Source: Streptomyces sp. NBC_01255 | Lineage (GTDB): Bacteria; Actinomycetota; Actinomycetes; Streptomycetales; Streptomycetaceae | Direction: 5' to 3' | DNA: 64,000 bases | NCBI RefSeq assembly: GCF_036226445.1 | Contig: NZ_CP108474.1 | Coordinates: forward strand, 2,976,001 to 3,040,000 | Shown: positions 57,325 through 64,000 of the stretch, piece by piece | How positions within the stretch are numbered: position 1 is the stretch's first letter | Layout: each line of letters starts with the position of its first letter | Notes under the pieces: model-generated | Databases searched by the model: none | What the model was told of the DNA's origin: nothing | Seen by the model: the letters and a program-made list of their open reading frames with translations, nothing else | Made by a program: the position numbers and the translations under genes

Positions 57325-58892
57325 CGAGGCCCCTGCGTCCCACCGACCCCCGCGAGGCCGGCCCCTACCGGCTCCTCGCCGAACTCGGCCGTGGCGGCAT
57401 GGGCCGCGTCTACCTCGGCGCCGCGCCCGACGGGCGGCTCGCCGCCGTGAAGCAGGTGCACGCCCGGTTCGCCCACGACGAGGACTTCCGCGCCCGGTTC
57501 CGGCGCGAGGTCGACGCCTCGCGGAAGGTGTCCGGCGCCTGCACGGCGGCCGTGATGGCCGCCGACGCGGACGCGCCCGTGCCCTGGCTGGCCTCCGTGT
57601 TCGTCGCGGGCCCGTCGCTCGGGGCGGCGGTGGAACGGTCCGGCACGCTGCCCGCCGAGACGGTACGGCGCCTGGCCGTACAGCTGGCGACGGCCCTGGA
57701 CGAGATCCACCGCGCGGGGCTGATCCACCGCGACCTGAAGCCGGAGAACGTACTGCTCTCGGGGGACGGCGCCCGGGTCATCGACTTCGGCATCGCACGG
57801 ATCGCCGAGGCCGGGAACGTCACCGAGCTGACCGGGACCGGCCTGGTGGTCGGCTCGCCCGCGTTCATGTCGCCCGAGCAGGCCGAGGGGAAGGAACTCA
57901 CCCCGGCGAGCGACGTGTTCTCGCTCGGCTCGGTCCTGGCGATGGCGGCGACCGGGGCGAGCCCGTTCGCGGGCCCGTCGACCCTCCAGTCGCTCTACAA
58001 CGTCGTCCACACGGCACCCGACCTCACCGCCGTACCGCCGGAGCTGGCCGGCCTCCTCGCCTGGTGCCTGGCCAAGGACCCGGAGTCCCGCCCGAGCCCG
58101 CCGCAGCTCCTCGCCGCGCTGGGCCCGGCGGCCCCGGTAGCCCGGCAGTGGCCGCCCGCCGTCCATGCGATGATCGACGACCAGCAACGGAACATCGACC
58201 ACCTCCTCAGCCGCCCGGCCGACGACCCGGAACGCACGGTGGTCGTCACGCCCCACCAGGTCCCCGCGGCCCCCACGGCCGTGGTCACCCAGCTCGCCGC
58301 CGCCCCCGTCCGCCGCCGGAGGCGCGGCCCGCTCCTCGTCGCCACCGCCGTCGCTCTCTGCGTCCTCGGTGCGGGAGCCTGGTGGTCGCTGAAGGACGGA
58401 GGGCTGGGGGCGGGCCCGCCGGACCTGTACCTGACGATGCCGATCTGCGCCGAGGTGGCACGGAAGCTCCCGCTCCCGGAACGACGGCCGGACCAGGACG
58501 CGTACACCGAGTACTCGGATTCGGCGACGACCAGCTGCTCCTGGAACAACAAGGACGAGCCGCAGGCGGACGGCTGGAACTACTACTCCCACGCCGTCGT
58601 CCGGTGGGACCTGCGCCGCAGCGCGGGCACCGACGAGAACGCCACGGAACGCCAGAAGAGCGAGTTCGCGGACGACGCGGAGGGCGAACGCCCCGAGACG
58701 GGCCTCCCCTTCGCCGACGAGGCCTTCTGGAGCGCCCCGAGCAACAGCCAGACGACCTGCACGCTCTACGCCCGCAAGGGAAACCTGGTTGTCTACGTCT
58801 CCCTGGGCGGCAAGCCCCACCCGGCGGAGACGTGCGAACAGGAGGCGAAGAACATCGCGCAATCGGCATTCGCAGCGGTACCACGCGCCTGA
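57321..58892 (+). CDS. Receptor-type Ser/Thr protein kinase (copy 2)
   Basis: 523 residues, starting at GTG in a 4-base overlap with copy 1. Kinase features: GRGGMGRVYLG, AAVKQV (Lys44), HRDLKPEN, DFGIARI and VGSPAFMSPEQ, with the P-loop-like Gly loop intact. A membrane helix lies after VRRRRRGP (LLVATAVALCVLGAGAWW). The extracellular domain has Cys pairs and CSWNNKDE...YYSHAVVRWDL, the equivalent of copy 1's CTWN segment, so both sense related ligands. Tandem duplication by a local event is likely. They are translationally coupled and probably act as a pair or heterodimer. Confidence 0.95.
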   Translation: MTRPLRPTDPREAGPYRLLAELGRGGMGRVYLGAAPDGRLAAVKQVHARFAHDEDFRARFRREVDASRKVSGACTAAVMAADADAPVPWLASVFVAGPSLGAAVERSGTLPAETVRRLAVQLATALDEIHRAGLIHRDLKPENVLLSGDGARVIDFGIARIAEAGNVTELTGTGLVVGSPAFMSPEQAEGKELTPASDVFSLGSVLAMAATGASPFAGPSTLQSLYNVVHTAPDLTAVPPELAGLLAWCLAKDPESRPSPPQLLAALGPAAPVARQWPPAVHAMIDDQQRNIDHLLSRPADDPERTVVVTPHQVPAAPTAVVTQLAAAPVRRRRRGPLLVATAVALCVLGAGAWWSLKDGGLGAGPPDLYLTMPICAEVARKLPLPERRPDQDAYTEYSDSATTSCSWNNKDEPQADGWNYYSHAVVRWDLRRSAGTDENATERQKSEFADDAEGERPETGLPFADEAFWSAPSNSQTTCTLYARKGNLVVYVSLGGKPHPAETCEQEAKNIAQSAFAAVPRA

Positions 58893-59481
58893 GAAACCCG
58901 GGCAGGTGGCGGGGGCGCTGGGGGTGGGCCGTGGACGGTGGGTCGCGGCCGGTGGTCCTGGATGGTCGGGGTCGGGGGGCAGGCGGCGAGACATTGGTGC
59001 ACTTTCTTCGACCGATAAGGCCGATGCGCCCCCTTTGGGGGTTATCCCGGGGGCTGTTACTCGGAGTAGCCGCACGTTAGTCACCTCTCCACCCGCCGGG
59101 AGTGACCAGCCGGGCCTGAATCCAAGCCGGGCGACGGCGGTCCGCCGCTAAGCCAAGCCCGACTGCCCCATTCGACGGCCGCGCACCCCGAACCGACCCG
59201 AGGGGACTCACCCGGCCAAGCCGCTAACCAAGCCCCACCCCACCGGCCTGCCACACGCCCTCCGGCCCCGGCCGCTGCCCGAGGCCCCCGCGTGACCCCG
59301 GCCCCCGGACCGCCCTCCGAGAGTCTTTGCGCAGCTTCCGGCGCCGGGTCAAGGGTGGCCGCAGGCCATCGCATCGCGACGCCGAAGGCGCCCTTGACGC
59401 GGCGGTGGAAGCTGCGACTCTCGGAAAGAGGGCGGTCCCACCAGAAGGTCTCAAGAACCGTTCACCCCCAGAACCCCGCCC
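58893..59481. other. Long intergenic region between the kinase pair and the GNAT gene
   Basis: No gene is supported in these 589 bases. The left part has a short CCCCC/GGGGG hairpin (59029-59041) and four CCAAGCC words between 59121 and 59240. The right part is the structured inverted repeat at 59308-59437, listed separately. Reading frames here are short and lack ribosome-binding sites and codon bias. Confidence 0.6.
59308..59437. repeat. 130-base cloverleaf-like inverted repeat
   Basis: The arms 59308-59355 and 59391-59437 pair over about 34 positions: GACCGCCCT, CCGAGAGTC and GCAGCTTCC each find an exact complement, then CGCCG and GTCAAGGG follow with only three mismatches. Two bulges (TTTGC on the left, CTTT counted on the right arm's complement) interrupt the stem. 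The 35 bases between the arms form three hairpins in a row, each with a 3-base loop: TGGCC-GCA-GGCCA, TCGC-ATC-GCGA and CGCC-GAA-GGCG. The result is a four-way, tRNA-like layout. It is not a tRNA gene. Confidence 0.8.
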
Positions 59482-60018
59482 TCACCCCCGGTGCGGCGTC
59501 GCCCTGTACAGCACACAGCGGCGGAGTGGGCCTTCGGGGACGCTCGGGTCCTCGAAGTCGTCTGCCGGGTCGCGGGTCATGCCGATCCGGCGCATCACCG
59601 CCTGCGAACGAACGTTGTCGACGGTCGTCGATGCCAGCACTTCCCGCAGCCCGAGCGTCTCGAATCCGAAAGCCAGGCAGGCCACGGCCGCCTCGGTCGC
59701 GTAACCGTGCCCCCACGCCGAGCGCACCAGCCGCCAGCCGATGTCCACGCCCGGGAACGGCATGTCCTCGCCGATCACGTCCAAGCCGACGCGGCCGACG
59801 AACTCGCCGGTCTCCCGTACCTCCAGAGCCCACCACCCGAAGCCACGCTCGTCGAACGCGGCCCGCATCCCCGCCACGACGGCATCGCTCTGCTCCCGCG
59901 TCAGCGGCTCACCCAGGTACCTGCGGACCTCGGGATCGGCGTTCATCTCCGCCCACGGTTCGAGGTCGGACTCCCGCCAACGGCGGAGCAGAAGACGGTC
60001 CGTACGCAGCTCTGGCAT
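59482..60018 (-). CDS. GNAT-family acetyltransferase, RimJ/RimL type
   Basis: 178 residues starting MPELRTDRLLLRRWRESDL, the standard opening of RimJ/RimL-like acetyltransferases. The acetyl-CoA site is in IGWRLVRSAWGHGYATEAAVA (R-x2-GHGYA), and the fold continues FETLGLREVLASTTVDNVRSQAVMRRIGM. These enzymes acetylate protein N-termini or small amines in the cytosol; the target is unknown. It is a single gene, convergent with the kinases across the structured intergenic element, and downstream of the cell-wall protein gene, separated from it by the terminator 60083-60114. Confidence 0.92.
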   Translation of the reverse strand: MPELRTDRLLLRRWRESDLEPWAEMNADPEVRRYLGEPLTREQSDAVVAGMRAAFDERGFGWWALEVRETGEFVGRVGLDVIGEDMPFPGVDIGWRLVRSAWGHGYATEAAVACLAFGFETLGLREVLASTTVDNVRSQAVMRRIGMTRDPADDFEDPSVPEGPLRRCVLYRATPHRG

Positions 60019-60082
60019 GCCGTCCAGTCAACCCGACCGGCCTCAGGGTGTCGATCGAATACCGGCCGGTCCGGACGCGTGA

Positions 60083-60114
60083 CACCCCCGTCCGACGGTC
60101 GTCGGACGGGGGTG
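60083..60114. terminator. Terminator between the cell-wall protein gene and the GNAT gene
   Basis: CACCCCCGTCCGAC at 60083-60096 pairs perfectly with 60101-60114 around a GGTC loop. It lies 34 bases after the stop of the minus-strand gene starting at 62331. Confidence 0.85.
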
Positions 60115-60147
60115 CGGGAACGCGGGGCGCCTCGTACGGCTCGGGGG

Positions 60148-62331
60148 TCAGCCGTTGCCGCTCAGGTCGATGACCTTCGTGCGTTCGGCCTTCGTCTTGC
60201 CCATCAGGGCGTCGCGCATCACGAAGGCCACGTCGTCGGCGGAGACCTCGTGCTTGGTGCCGTCGCCCTTGGTGATCATGATCCCGTCGAAGGCGCCGTC
60301 GAGGAGCCGCTCGATCGCCTTCTTGTCGTAGACCTCGACCAGACGGCCGTCGATGGCCTTCATGGAGAGGATCTGCGGCAGCGACCGCGCCGGGCCGAAC
60401 TGGATCTCCTTGCCGCCCGCGACGATCGTGATCCGGTCGGACATGGCGGGCTCGGCGAACTCCTTCATCGCCCGGTCCAGCTCGGCCTTGGTGACCGTCG
60501 GACGGAGCGTGGTGACCGGGAGTTCGACGACCTTGTTCTGGCCCGTCTCGACCTGGGCGCGGAAGGCGTCCCTGACGGAGATCATCGAGCGGTGGACGTC
60601 CATGCCGGCGCCGGGCTTGCCCTCGATGGGGGTGACCTTGTTCGGCGCGAAGCGGATCGTCGCCTCGGTCGCGGAGGCGGAGGCGCCCGCCAGGTCCCGC
60701 AGGGCGACGGCGAGCTTCTCCTCGTCGACCGGGAAGACCGGCTTGGCGATCCGCTCGCCGCCGAAGAGGGAGCCGATGACGGAGACCGGGTTGTAGTCGC
60801 TGCCGGCGGCCCCGCGGACGGTCTCCTGGCTGTCGAGGGCCAGGCCCGCCTTCTCGGGCGGCATCTGGACCTTCTTGCCGCCGACGCTGAGCTGGAGCGG
60901 CGTGCCGGCGCGCTTGCCGAGCGCGGCCTCCAGCTTGTTGACGGCCTCCTCCTTCGTACCGCCGCCGATGTCCACGCCGAGCACCGTGGTGCCCTTGGGG
61001 ACGTCGGAGTGGTTGAGGAGCAGTCCTGCGCCGTAGGCGACGCCCGCGAGGCCGACGAGACCCGCGGCGACGAGGACCAGCTTGGAGCGGCCCTTCTTCG
61101 CCTGGGCGCGGCTCGGCGCCGGGGCGGGGCGGGGAGCGGCGGGCGCGGGGGCCGGGGCGGGGGTCGCCTCGATGCGCGGAGTGAGGTTCGGGCGGGCCGC
61201 CGACGGCGGGACGACCGGGATGCCGCTGGTGAGGGTGTCGCCGGAGACGTGGCCACCGCTGGCGCCGGCCGGCATGCCCTGGCCGGGCGCCTGCGGGCGC
61301 ATCGGTCCCGGACCCTGGCCCTGGGCGGGCTTCGGGGCGGGCGGCTGCGGGGTCAGGATCGCGGTGTCGTCGGACATGCGCGGGGCGCCGCCCTGCATAC
61401 GGGGGGCGGGCGCGCCGGGGAACGGCGCGGTCGGTGCCGGGCCGCCGAGCGAGGCGGTGCCGGTGACCGGGCCGGTGGTGGGACCGGTCGGGCCCGCGGC
61501 CGGGCCGCGGTACGCGGGGGTGCCGCCCGAGGGCGTGCCGTCGTACCTGGGCGTGCCGGCGGCCGGCGTGCCGTCGTACATCGGCGTGCCCGCCGCCGGG
61601 GTTCCGTCGTACGCGGGCGTCCCGCCCGACGGTGTGCCGTCGTACATCGGCGTGGTGTCGTACCCCGGAGTCCCCTCGTACCGGGGCGTGCCGCCCGCCG
61701 GGGTGCCGACGTCGTACAGCGGGTTGCCGGCGCCCGGGGTCGCCACCGGGCGGCTCGACGGGGTCGTGCCGACCGTCGGGACGCCGGAGGTCGCGGAGCC
61801 CGCGAAGCCCGTGCCGGGGGCGTCGGGCGCCGCGGTGAGCGGGCCGGGCGCCGCCGGAGCGGGCGTCGGGGCCTGGGTCGGGGCGGGGGCCGGCGACGCC
61901 TTGCGCGGGGCGAACCAGTCGCTCGTCTCCTTCCCCTTGGGCGCCCCCTCGGCGCTCACGGGCTCCGGAGCCGCGACCGGCTCGGGCACCGGCGCCGGCT
62001 CCGCGACGGGCGCGGGTGCGGGCGCGGGTGTCGGCTCCGGTTCCTTCTCCGCAGCGGGCGCCTCGGCGACCGGCGTACGGACCACGACCGGCGGGATCGG
62101 ACGCGAACCCGGGATGTTGATCCGGATCCGGGTCGTCAGCGTCGTCTCGGTCTTGGGCTCCTCCGGCGGTGCGGGCGCGACGGGGGTCTCCTCCGGCGCG
62201 TCCTGCGAGGGGTGGAGCGACGGATACTGGCGGGATCCGTACGGCGGTGTACCCGAGGGGTACGCGGCTCCACCGCGCCCCTGGGCGCCGGAGGACGAAC
62301 TGTCAGTCTCTCGACCAGTTTCACGACTCAA
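60148..62331 (-). CDS. Membrane-anchored protein with YoaR-type putative peptidoglycan-binding domains
   Basis: 727 residues from a TTG at 62329-62331 with GGGAG eight bases upstream. Residues 1-410 are cytosolic, disordered and Pro/Ala/Thr/Gly-rich, with a tract of GTPxYDGTP repeats and several Pro/Ala/Glu segments. After basic KKGRSK there is a membrane helix (LVLVAAGLVGLAGVAYGAGLLL, about 415-438). The extracellular part (440-727) has two copies of the YoaR/PG_binding_4-like fold, with GVDIGGGTKEEAVNKLEAALG at the start of the first. The catalytic VanW domain often found in this family is absent. It presumably binds cell wall from outside; the repeat tail may bind a cytosolic partner. Confidence 0.85.
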   Translation of the reverse strand: MSRETGRETDSSSSGAQGRGGAAYPSGTPPYGSRQYPSLHPSQDAPEETPVAPAPPEEPKTETTLTTRIRINIPGSRPIPPVVVRTPVAEAPAAEKEPEPTPAPAPAPVAEPAPVPEPVAAPEPVSAEGAPKGKETSDWFAPRKASPAPAPTQAPTPAPAAPGPLTAAPDAPGTGFAGSATSGVPTVGTTPSSRPVATPGAGNPLYDVGTPAGGTPRYEGTPGYDTTPMYDGTPSGGTPAYDGTPAAGTPMYDGTPAAGTPRYDGTPSGGTPAYRGPAAGPTGPTTGPVTGTASLGGPAPTAPFPGAPAPRMQGGAPRMSDDTAILTPQPPAPKPAQGQGPGPMRPQAPGQGMPAGASGGHVSGDTLTSGIPVVPPSAARPNLTPRIEATPAPAPAPAAPRPAPAPSRAQAKKGRSKLVLVAAGLVGLAGVAYGAGLLLNHSDVPKGTTVLGVDIGGGTKEEAVNKLEAALGKRAGTPLQLSVGGKKVQMPPEKAGLALDSQETVRGAAGSDYNPVSVIGSLFGGERIAKPVFPVDEEKLAVALRDLAGASASATEATIRFAPNKVTPIEGKPGAGMDVHRSMISVRDAFRAQVETGQNKVVELPVTTLRPTVTKAELDRAMKEFAEPAMSDRITIVAGGKEIQFGPARSLPQILSMKAIDGRLVEVYDKKAIERLLDGAFDGIMITKGDGTKHEVSADDVAFVMRDALMGKTKAERTKVIDLSGNG
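61511..61710 (-). repeat. GTP-Tyr repeat tract in the cell-wall protein
   Basis: Short units of the type Tyr-Asp-Gly-Thr-Pro with spacer Ala-Ala or Ser-Gly-Gly-Thr-Pro-Ala recur about a dozen times. The bases GGCGTGCC/GGCGTGCCG/TCGTAC recur with them. A low-complexity tract subject to copy-number change. Confidence 0.75.
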
Positions 62332-62506
62332 AGCAGGATCTCCCGGTTGGCTCCACCGCCCGCTCTTGCTGAGGCTCGTGTAACCCGGGCGGTTCGGCGG
62401 CGCGCACCACCATACTGGGCAGCGCCGCTCCATACCCGACCCCTGGGTGACGGACGACGGGCAATCCGGCCGAAGTCGGGGCGTCCCCGGTATCAAGTCG
62501 TCCTGT

Positions 62507-62932
62507 TCACCGGGTCGGTCGCGGGAGCCGGGACAGCGTGGCGCACATCACAGCGACCGCCATGCCGCCGAAGAGGAACAGCAGCTCTCCGGGTCCTCCG
62601 CCGAACGCCCCGTCGCCCTCCGGGCGTCCGAAGCTGAGCAGGATGACGGCGACGAGCCAGCCGGCGCCGGCGGCGACGACGCCGACCTGGGTGCCGGTGG
62701 CGCGGAGCCCTCCGTAGAAGACGGCGGCGCTGGCGAGGAGTGCGAGCAGCAAGCCGCCGGGGAACCAGGCGGCTTGGACGAGGGCTCCGGCGGTCCCGAC
62801 GAGGGCTCCGAGGACGACCAGGGCGCCGTACCAGGCGTAGCGGGCGCCGCGGGAGGTCGGGAGGGGGGCCGGGGCGGGGGCGGGGGTCCGGGAGGAGGCG
62901 CCCGAGGAGGCCCGGGAGGCGGCGGCGCTCAC
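62507..62932 (-). CDS. DUF6113-type membrane protein
   Basis: 141 residues from a GTG that overlaps the mshB stop by four bases. A Ser/Ala/Pro-rich N-terminus (about 1-25) is followed by four hydrophobic helices ([74 protein letters not shown]). I recall it as a DUF6113 streptomycete family that follows mshB. Overlap with mshB suggests translational coupling. A link to mycothiol synthesis is possible only by context; Rv1171 lies at the corresponding place in M. tuberculosis, but I did not compare sequences. Confidence 0.82.
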   Translation of the reverse strand: MSAAASRASSGASSRTPAPAPAPLPTSRGARYAWYGALVVLGALVGTAGALVQAAWFPGGLLLALLASAAVFYGGLRATGTQVGVVAAGAGWLVAVILLSFGRPEGDGAFGGGPGELLFLFGGMAVAVMCATLSRLPRPTR

Positions 62933-63819
62933 GCGGTCACCCCCGCGAAGAGGTCCGTCTCGCGGACGCCGGCGGGGGCGCCCGGGGTGCCCTGGACCAA
63001 CTCGTAGTACTCGGTGGTGAAGATCGGCTGGCCGAGGTCGTTGGAGAGGGCGAAGAACGGGCCGTCGACCGCGACTTGGGTGGCGTGGGCGGCCATCGCT
63101 GCGGTCTTGCGGGCCGTGTGCTCCGGGCCCGCGTCGATCGCGGTGGTGATCCGGTCCTCGTCGACGACCCCGGGGACGTCGTCGATGGCGGCGACGGCGG
63201 GGAAGGCGGAGCCCTCGGCGCGCAGCCGGGCGAATCCGGCCTCGGCGACCGGGCGGGGGACGCGGTTCCAGTAGATCTTGGCGATCGTGTGGGCGGGTCC
63301 GAGGTCGGGGCGGTACGCGGGGTCGGCGGCGAGTTCGGCGGCGCGCATGGCGACCCGGTGGGCCTGGATGTGGTCGGGGTGGCCGTAGCCGCCGTCGGGG
63401 TCGTAGGTGACGAGGACCTGTGGGCGGGTCTCGCGGATGACCTCGACGAGGTGGGGGGCGGCGGTGTCGACGTCGGTGTTCCAGAACGCGTTCTCGCGCT
63501 TGTTCTGCTCGGCGCCCATCATTCCGGAGTCGCGGAAGCGGCCGGGGCCGCCGAGGAAGCGGTGGTCGGTGACGCCCAGCTCGGTCATCGCGGCGGCGAG
63601 TTCGCCGACGCGGTGCGGGCCGAGCCGGTCCTCCCGGTCGGGTGCCAGGTGGGCGAGCCCGGGCGGGATGACCTCGCCCTCCTCGCCGAGCGTGCAGGTG
63701 ACCAGGGTGACAAGGGCGCCCTCGGCCGCGTACCTGGCCATGGTGGCGCCGTTGTTGATCGACTCGTCGTCCGGGTGCGCGTGCACGAGGAGCAGACGAC
63801 GGGCGGGGAGATCGGTCAT
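62929..63819 (-). CDS. mshB: GlcNAc-Ins deacetylase MshB (mycothiol synthesis)
   Basis: 296 residues from an ATG. Zinc site of the LmbE/PIG-L family: [19 protein letters not shown] (AHPDDE) and [12 protein letters not shown] (HPDH). The central [16 protein letters not shown] and [13 protein letters not shown] segments and the C-terminal [21 protein letters not shown] region identify MshB rather than Mca. It removes acetate from GlcNAc-inositol, the second step of mycothiol formation, in the cytosol. It is transcribed leftwards and overlaps the DUF6113 gene. The conserved genes of fdxA and dapC a few kb away match the mycobacterial mshB neighbourhood. Confidence 0.95.
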   Translation of the reverse strand: MTDLPARRLLLVHAHPDDESINNGATMARYAAEGALVTLVTCTLGEEGEVIPPGLAHLAPDREDRLGPHRVGELAAAMTELGVTDHRFLGGPGRFRDSGMMGAEQNKRENAFWNTDVDTAAPHLVEVIRETRPQVLVTYDPDGGYGHPDHIQAHRVAMRAAELAADPAYRPDLGPAHTIAKIYWNRVPRPVAEAGFARLRAEGSAFPAVAAIDDVPGVVDEDRITTAIDAGPEHTARKTAAMAAHATQVAVDGPFFALSNDLGQPIFTTEYYELVQGTPGAPAGVRETDLFAGVTA

Positions 63820-63871
63820 GGCCCCACCCTACGAGACCCCTCCCCGCGAGACCCTTCCCGCTACGAAGGGG

Positions 63872-64000
63872 TCAGAACTTGAGGCCGCCGATCATGCTCG
63901 CCACGTTGGTGGTCAGCGTGCTGATGGACGGGGCGATGGACGAGCTCGCCAGGTAGAAGCCCAGGAGCGCACAGATCGCCGCGTGTCCCGCCTTCAGCCC
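63872..64000 (-). CDS. C-terminus of a small membrane protein (cut by window edge)
   Basis: Reading leftwards from the window edge, 42 codons end at TGA (63872-63874). The visible end is hydrophobic: GLKAGHAAICALLGFYLASS, then SIAPSISTLTTNVASMIGGL and KF. One membrane helix is likely. The start is beyond the window. No family is recognised; the gene probably lies upstream of mshB in the same orientation, 53 bases before it. Confidence 0.65.
   Translation of the reverse strand, partial: GLKAGHAAICALLGFYLASSSIAPSISTLTTNVASMIGGLKF

Noticed and set aside
59308..59437. tRNA gene
   Set aside because: The three hairpins suggest a cloverleaf, but arm lengths and invariant tRNA bases (T loop GTTCGA, anticodon arm, acceptor CCA end) do not match.
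61511..61710. CRISPR array
   Set aside because: The repeated words lie in frame within a coding region, are 5-15 bases long and have no uniform spacers.
59491..62637. A 1048-codon plus-strand frame over the GNAT and cell-wall protein genes
   Set aside because: Crosses a terminator and two genes and has no domain; a shadow of GC-biased third positions.

Overview
The window is a high-GC actinobacterial chromosome segment that looks like a Streptomyces core region. The gene set and order match what I recall of the SCO51xx part of the S. coelicolor chromosome, with about 60 intact genes, GC-biased third codon positions, many GTG starts and 4-base ATGA/GTGA overlaps. Two stretches also follow Mycobacterium tuberculosis order: O-methyltransferase, SigE, anti-sigma factor, HtrA, TatB, then Mrp, MgtE-N protein and CorA; and MshB, 7Fe ferredoxin, DapC, DapE, LOG protein, FolP2, DivIVA-like protein, Tag and a DUF3117 protein. 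No prophage, integrase, insertion sequence, CRISPR array, rRNA or tRNA gene was seen. Start codons were chosen by ribosome-binding sites, overlaps or -10 boxes where possible.

Layout: 1-8 kb holds a helicase N-terminus, an alkyltransferase-like DNA repair protein, a large flippase-like membrane protein with a degenerate kinase-like segment, two tandem secreted tripeptidyl-aminopeptidase-type lipoproteins, and moeZ. 8-13 kb is a four-gene polysaccharide cluster (PelF-like GT4, multi-TM protein, sugar-nucleotide epimerase, spherulin-4/GH114-like hydrolase), the best candidate for an undescribed system. 13-19 kb is an oligopeptide-type ABC operon preceded by a leaderless 31-codon leader peptide and two RNA hairpins. 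19-24 kb has a metzincin-like membrane protein, an alpha/beta hydrolase, a TetR regulator, small conserved proteins and a ferritin-like protein. 24-33 kb has a DEAD-box helicase that starts at CTG and carries a repeat tail, an NYN nuclease-like gene divergent from a 50-residue peptide gene across a palindrome, MarC, a PHP phosphoesterase and two hypotheticals.

33-40 kb groups magnesium- and envelope-related genes (corA, a lipoprotein, an MgtE-N/CBS protein without a channel domain, DUF1003, mrp). 40-45 kb is the envelope-stress sigE/anti-sigma/htrA/tatB block with its divergent methyltransferase. 45-55 kb carries metabolic and repair genes (enoyl-CoA hydratase, tag, folP-like, LOG, dapE, dapC, ferredoxin). 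55-64 kb has tandem receptor Ser/Thr kinases, a cloverleaf-like structured intergenic element, an acetyltransferase, a cell-wall protein with repeats, and mshB of mycothiol synthesis. Convergent gene pairs are separated by strong GC-rich hairpins, and at least seven genes appear to be leaderless, with a TAnnnT box 5-7 bases before the start codon.
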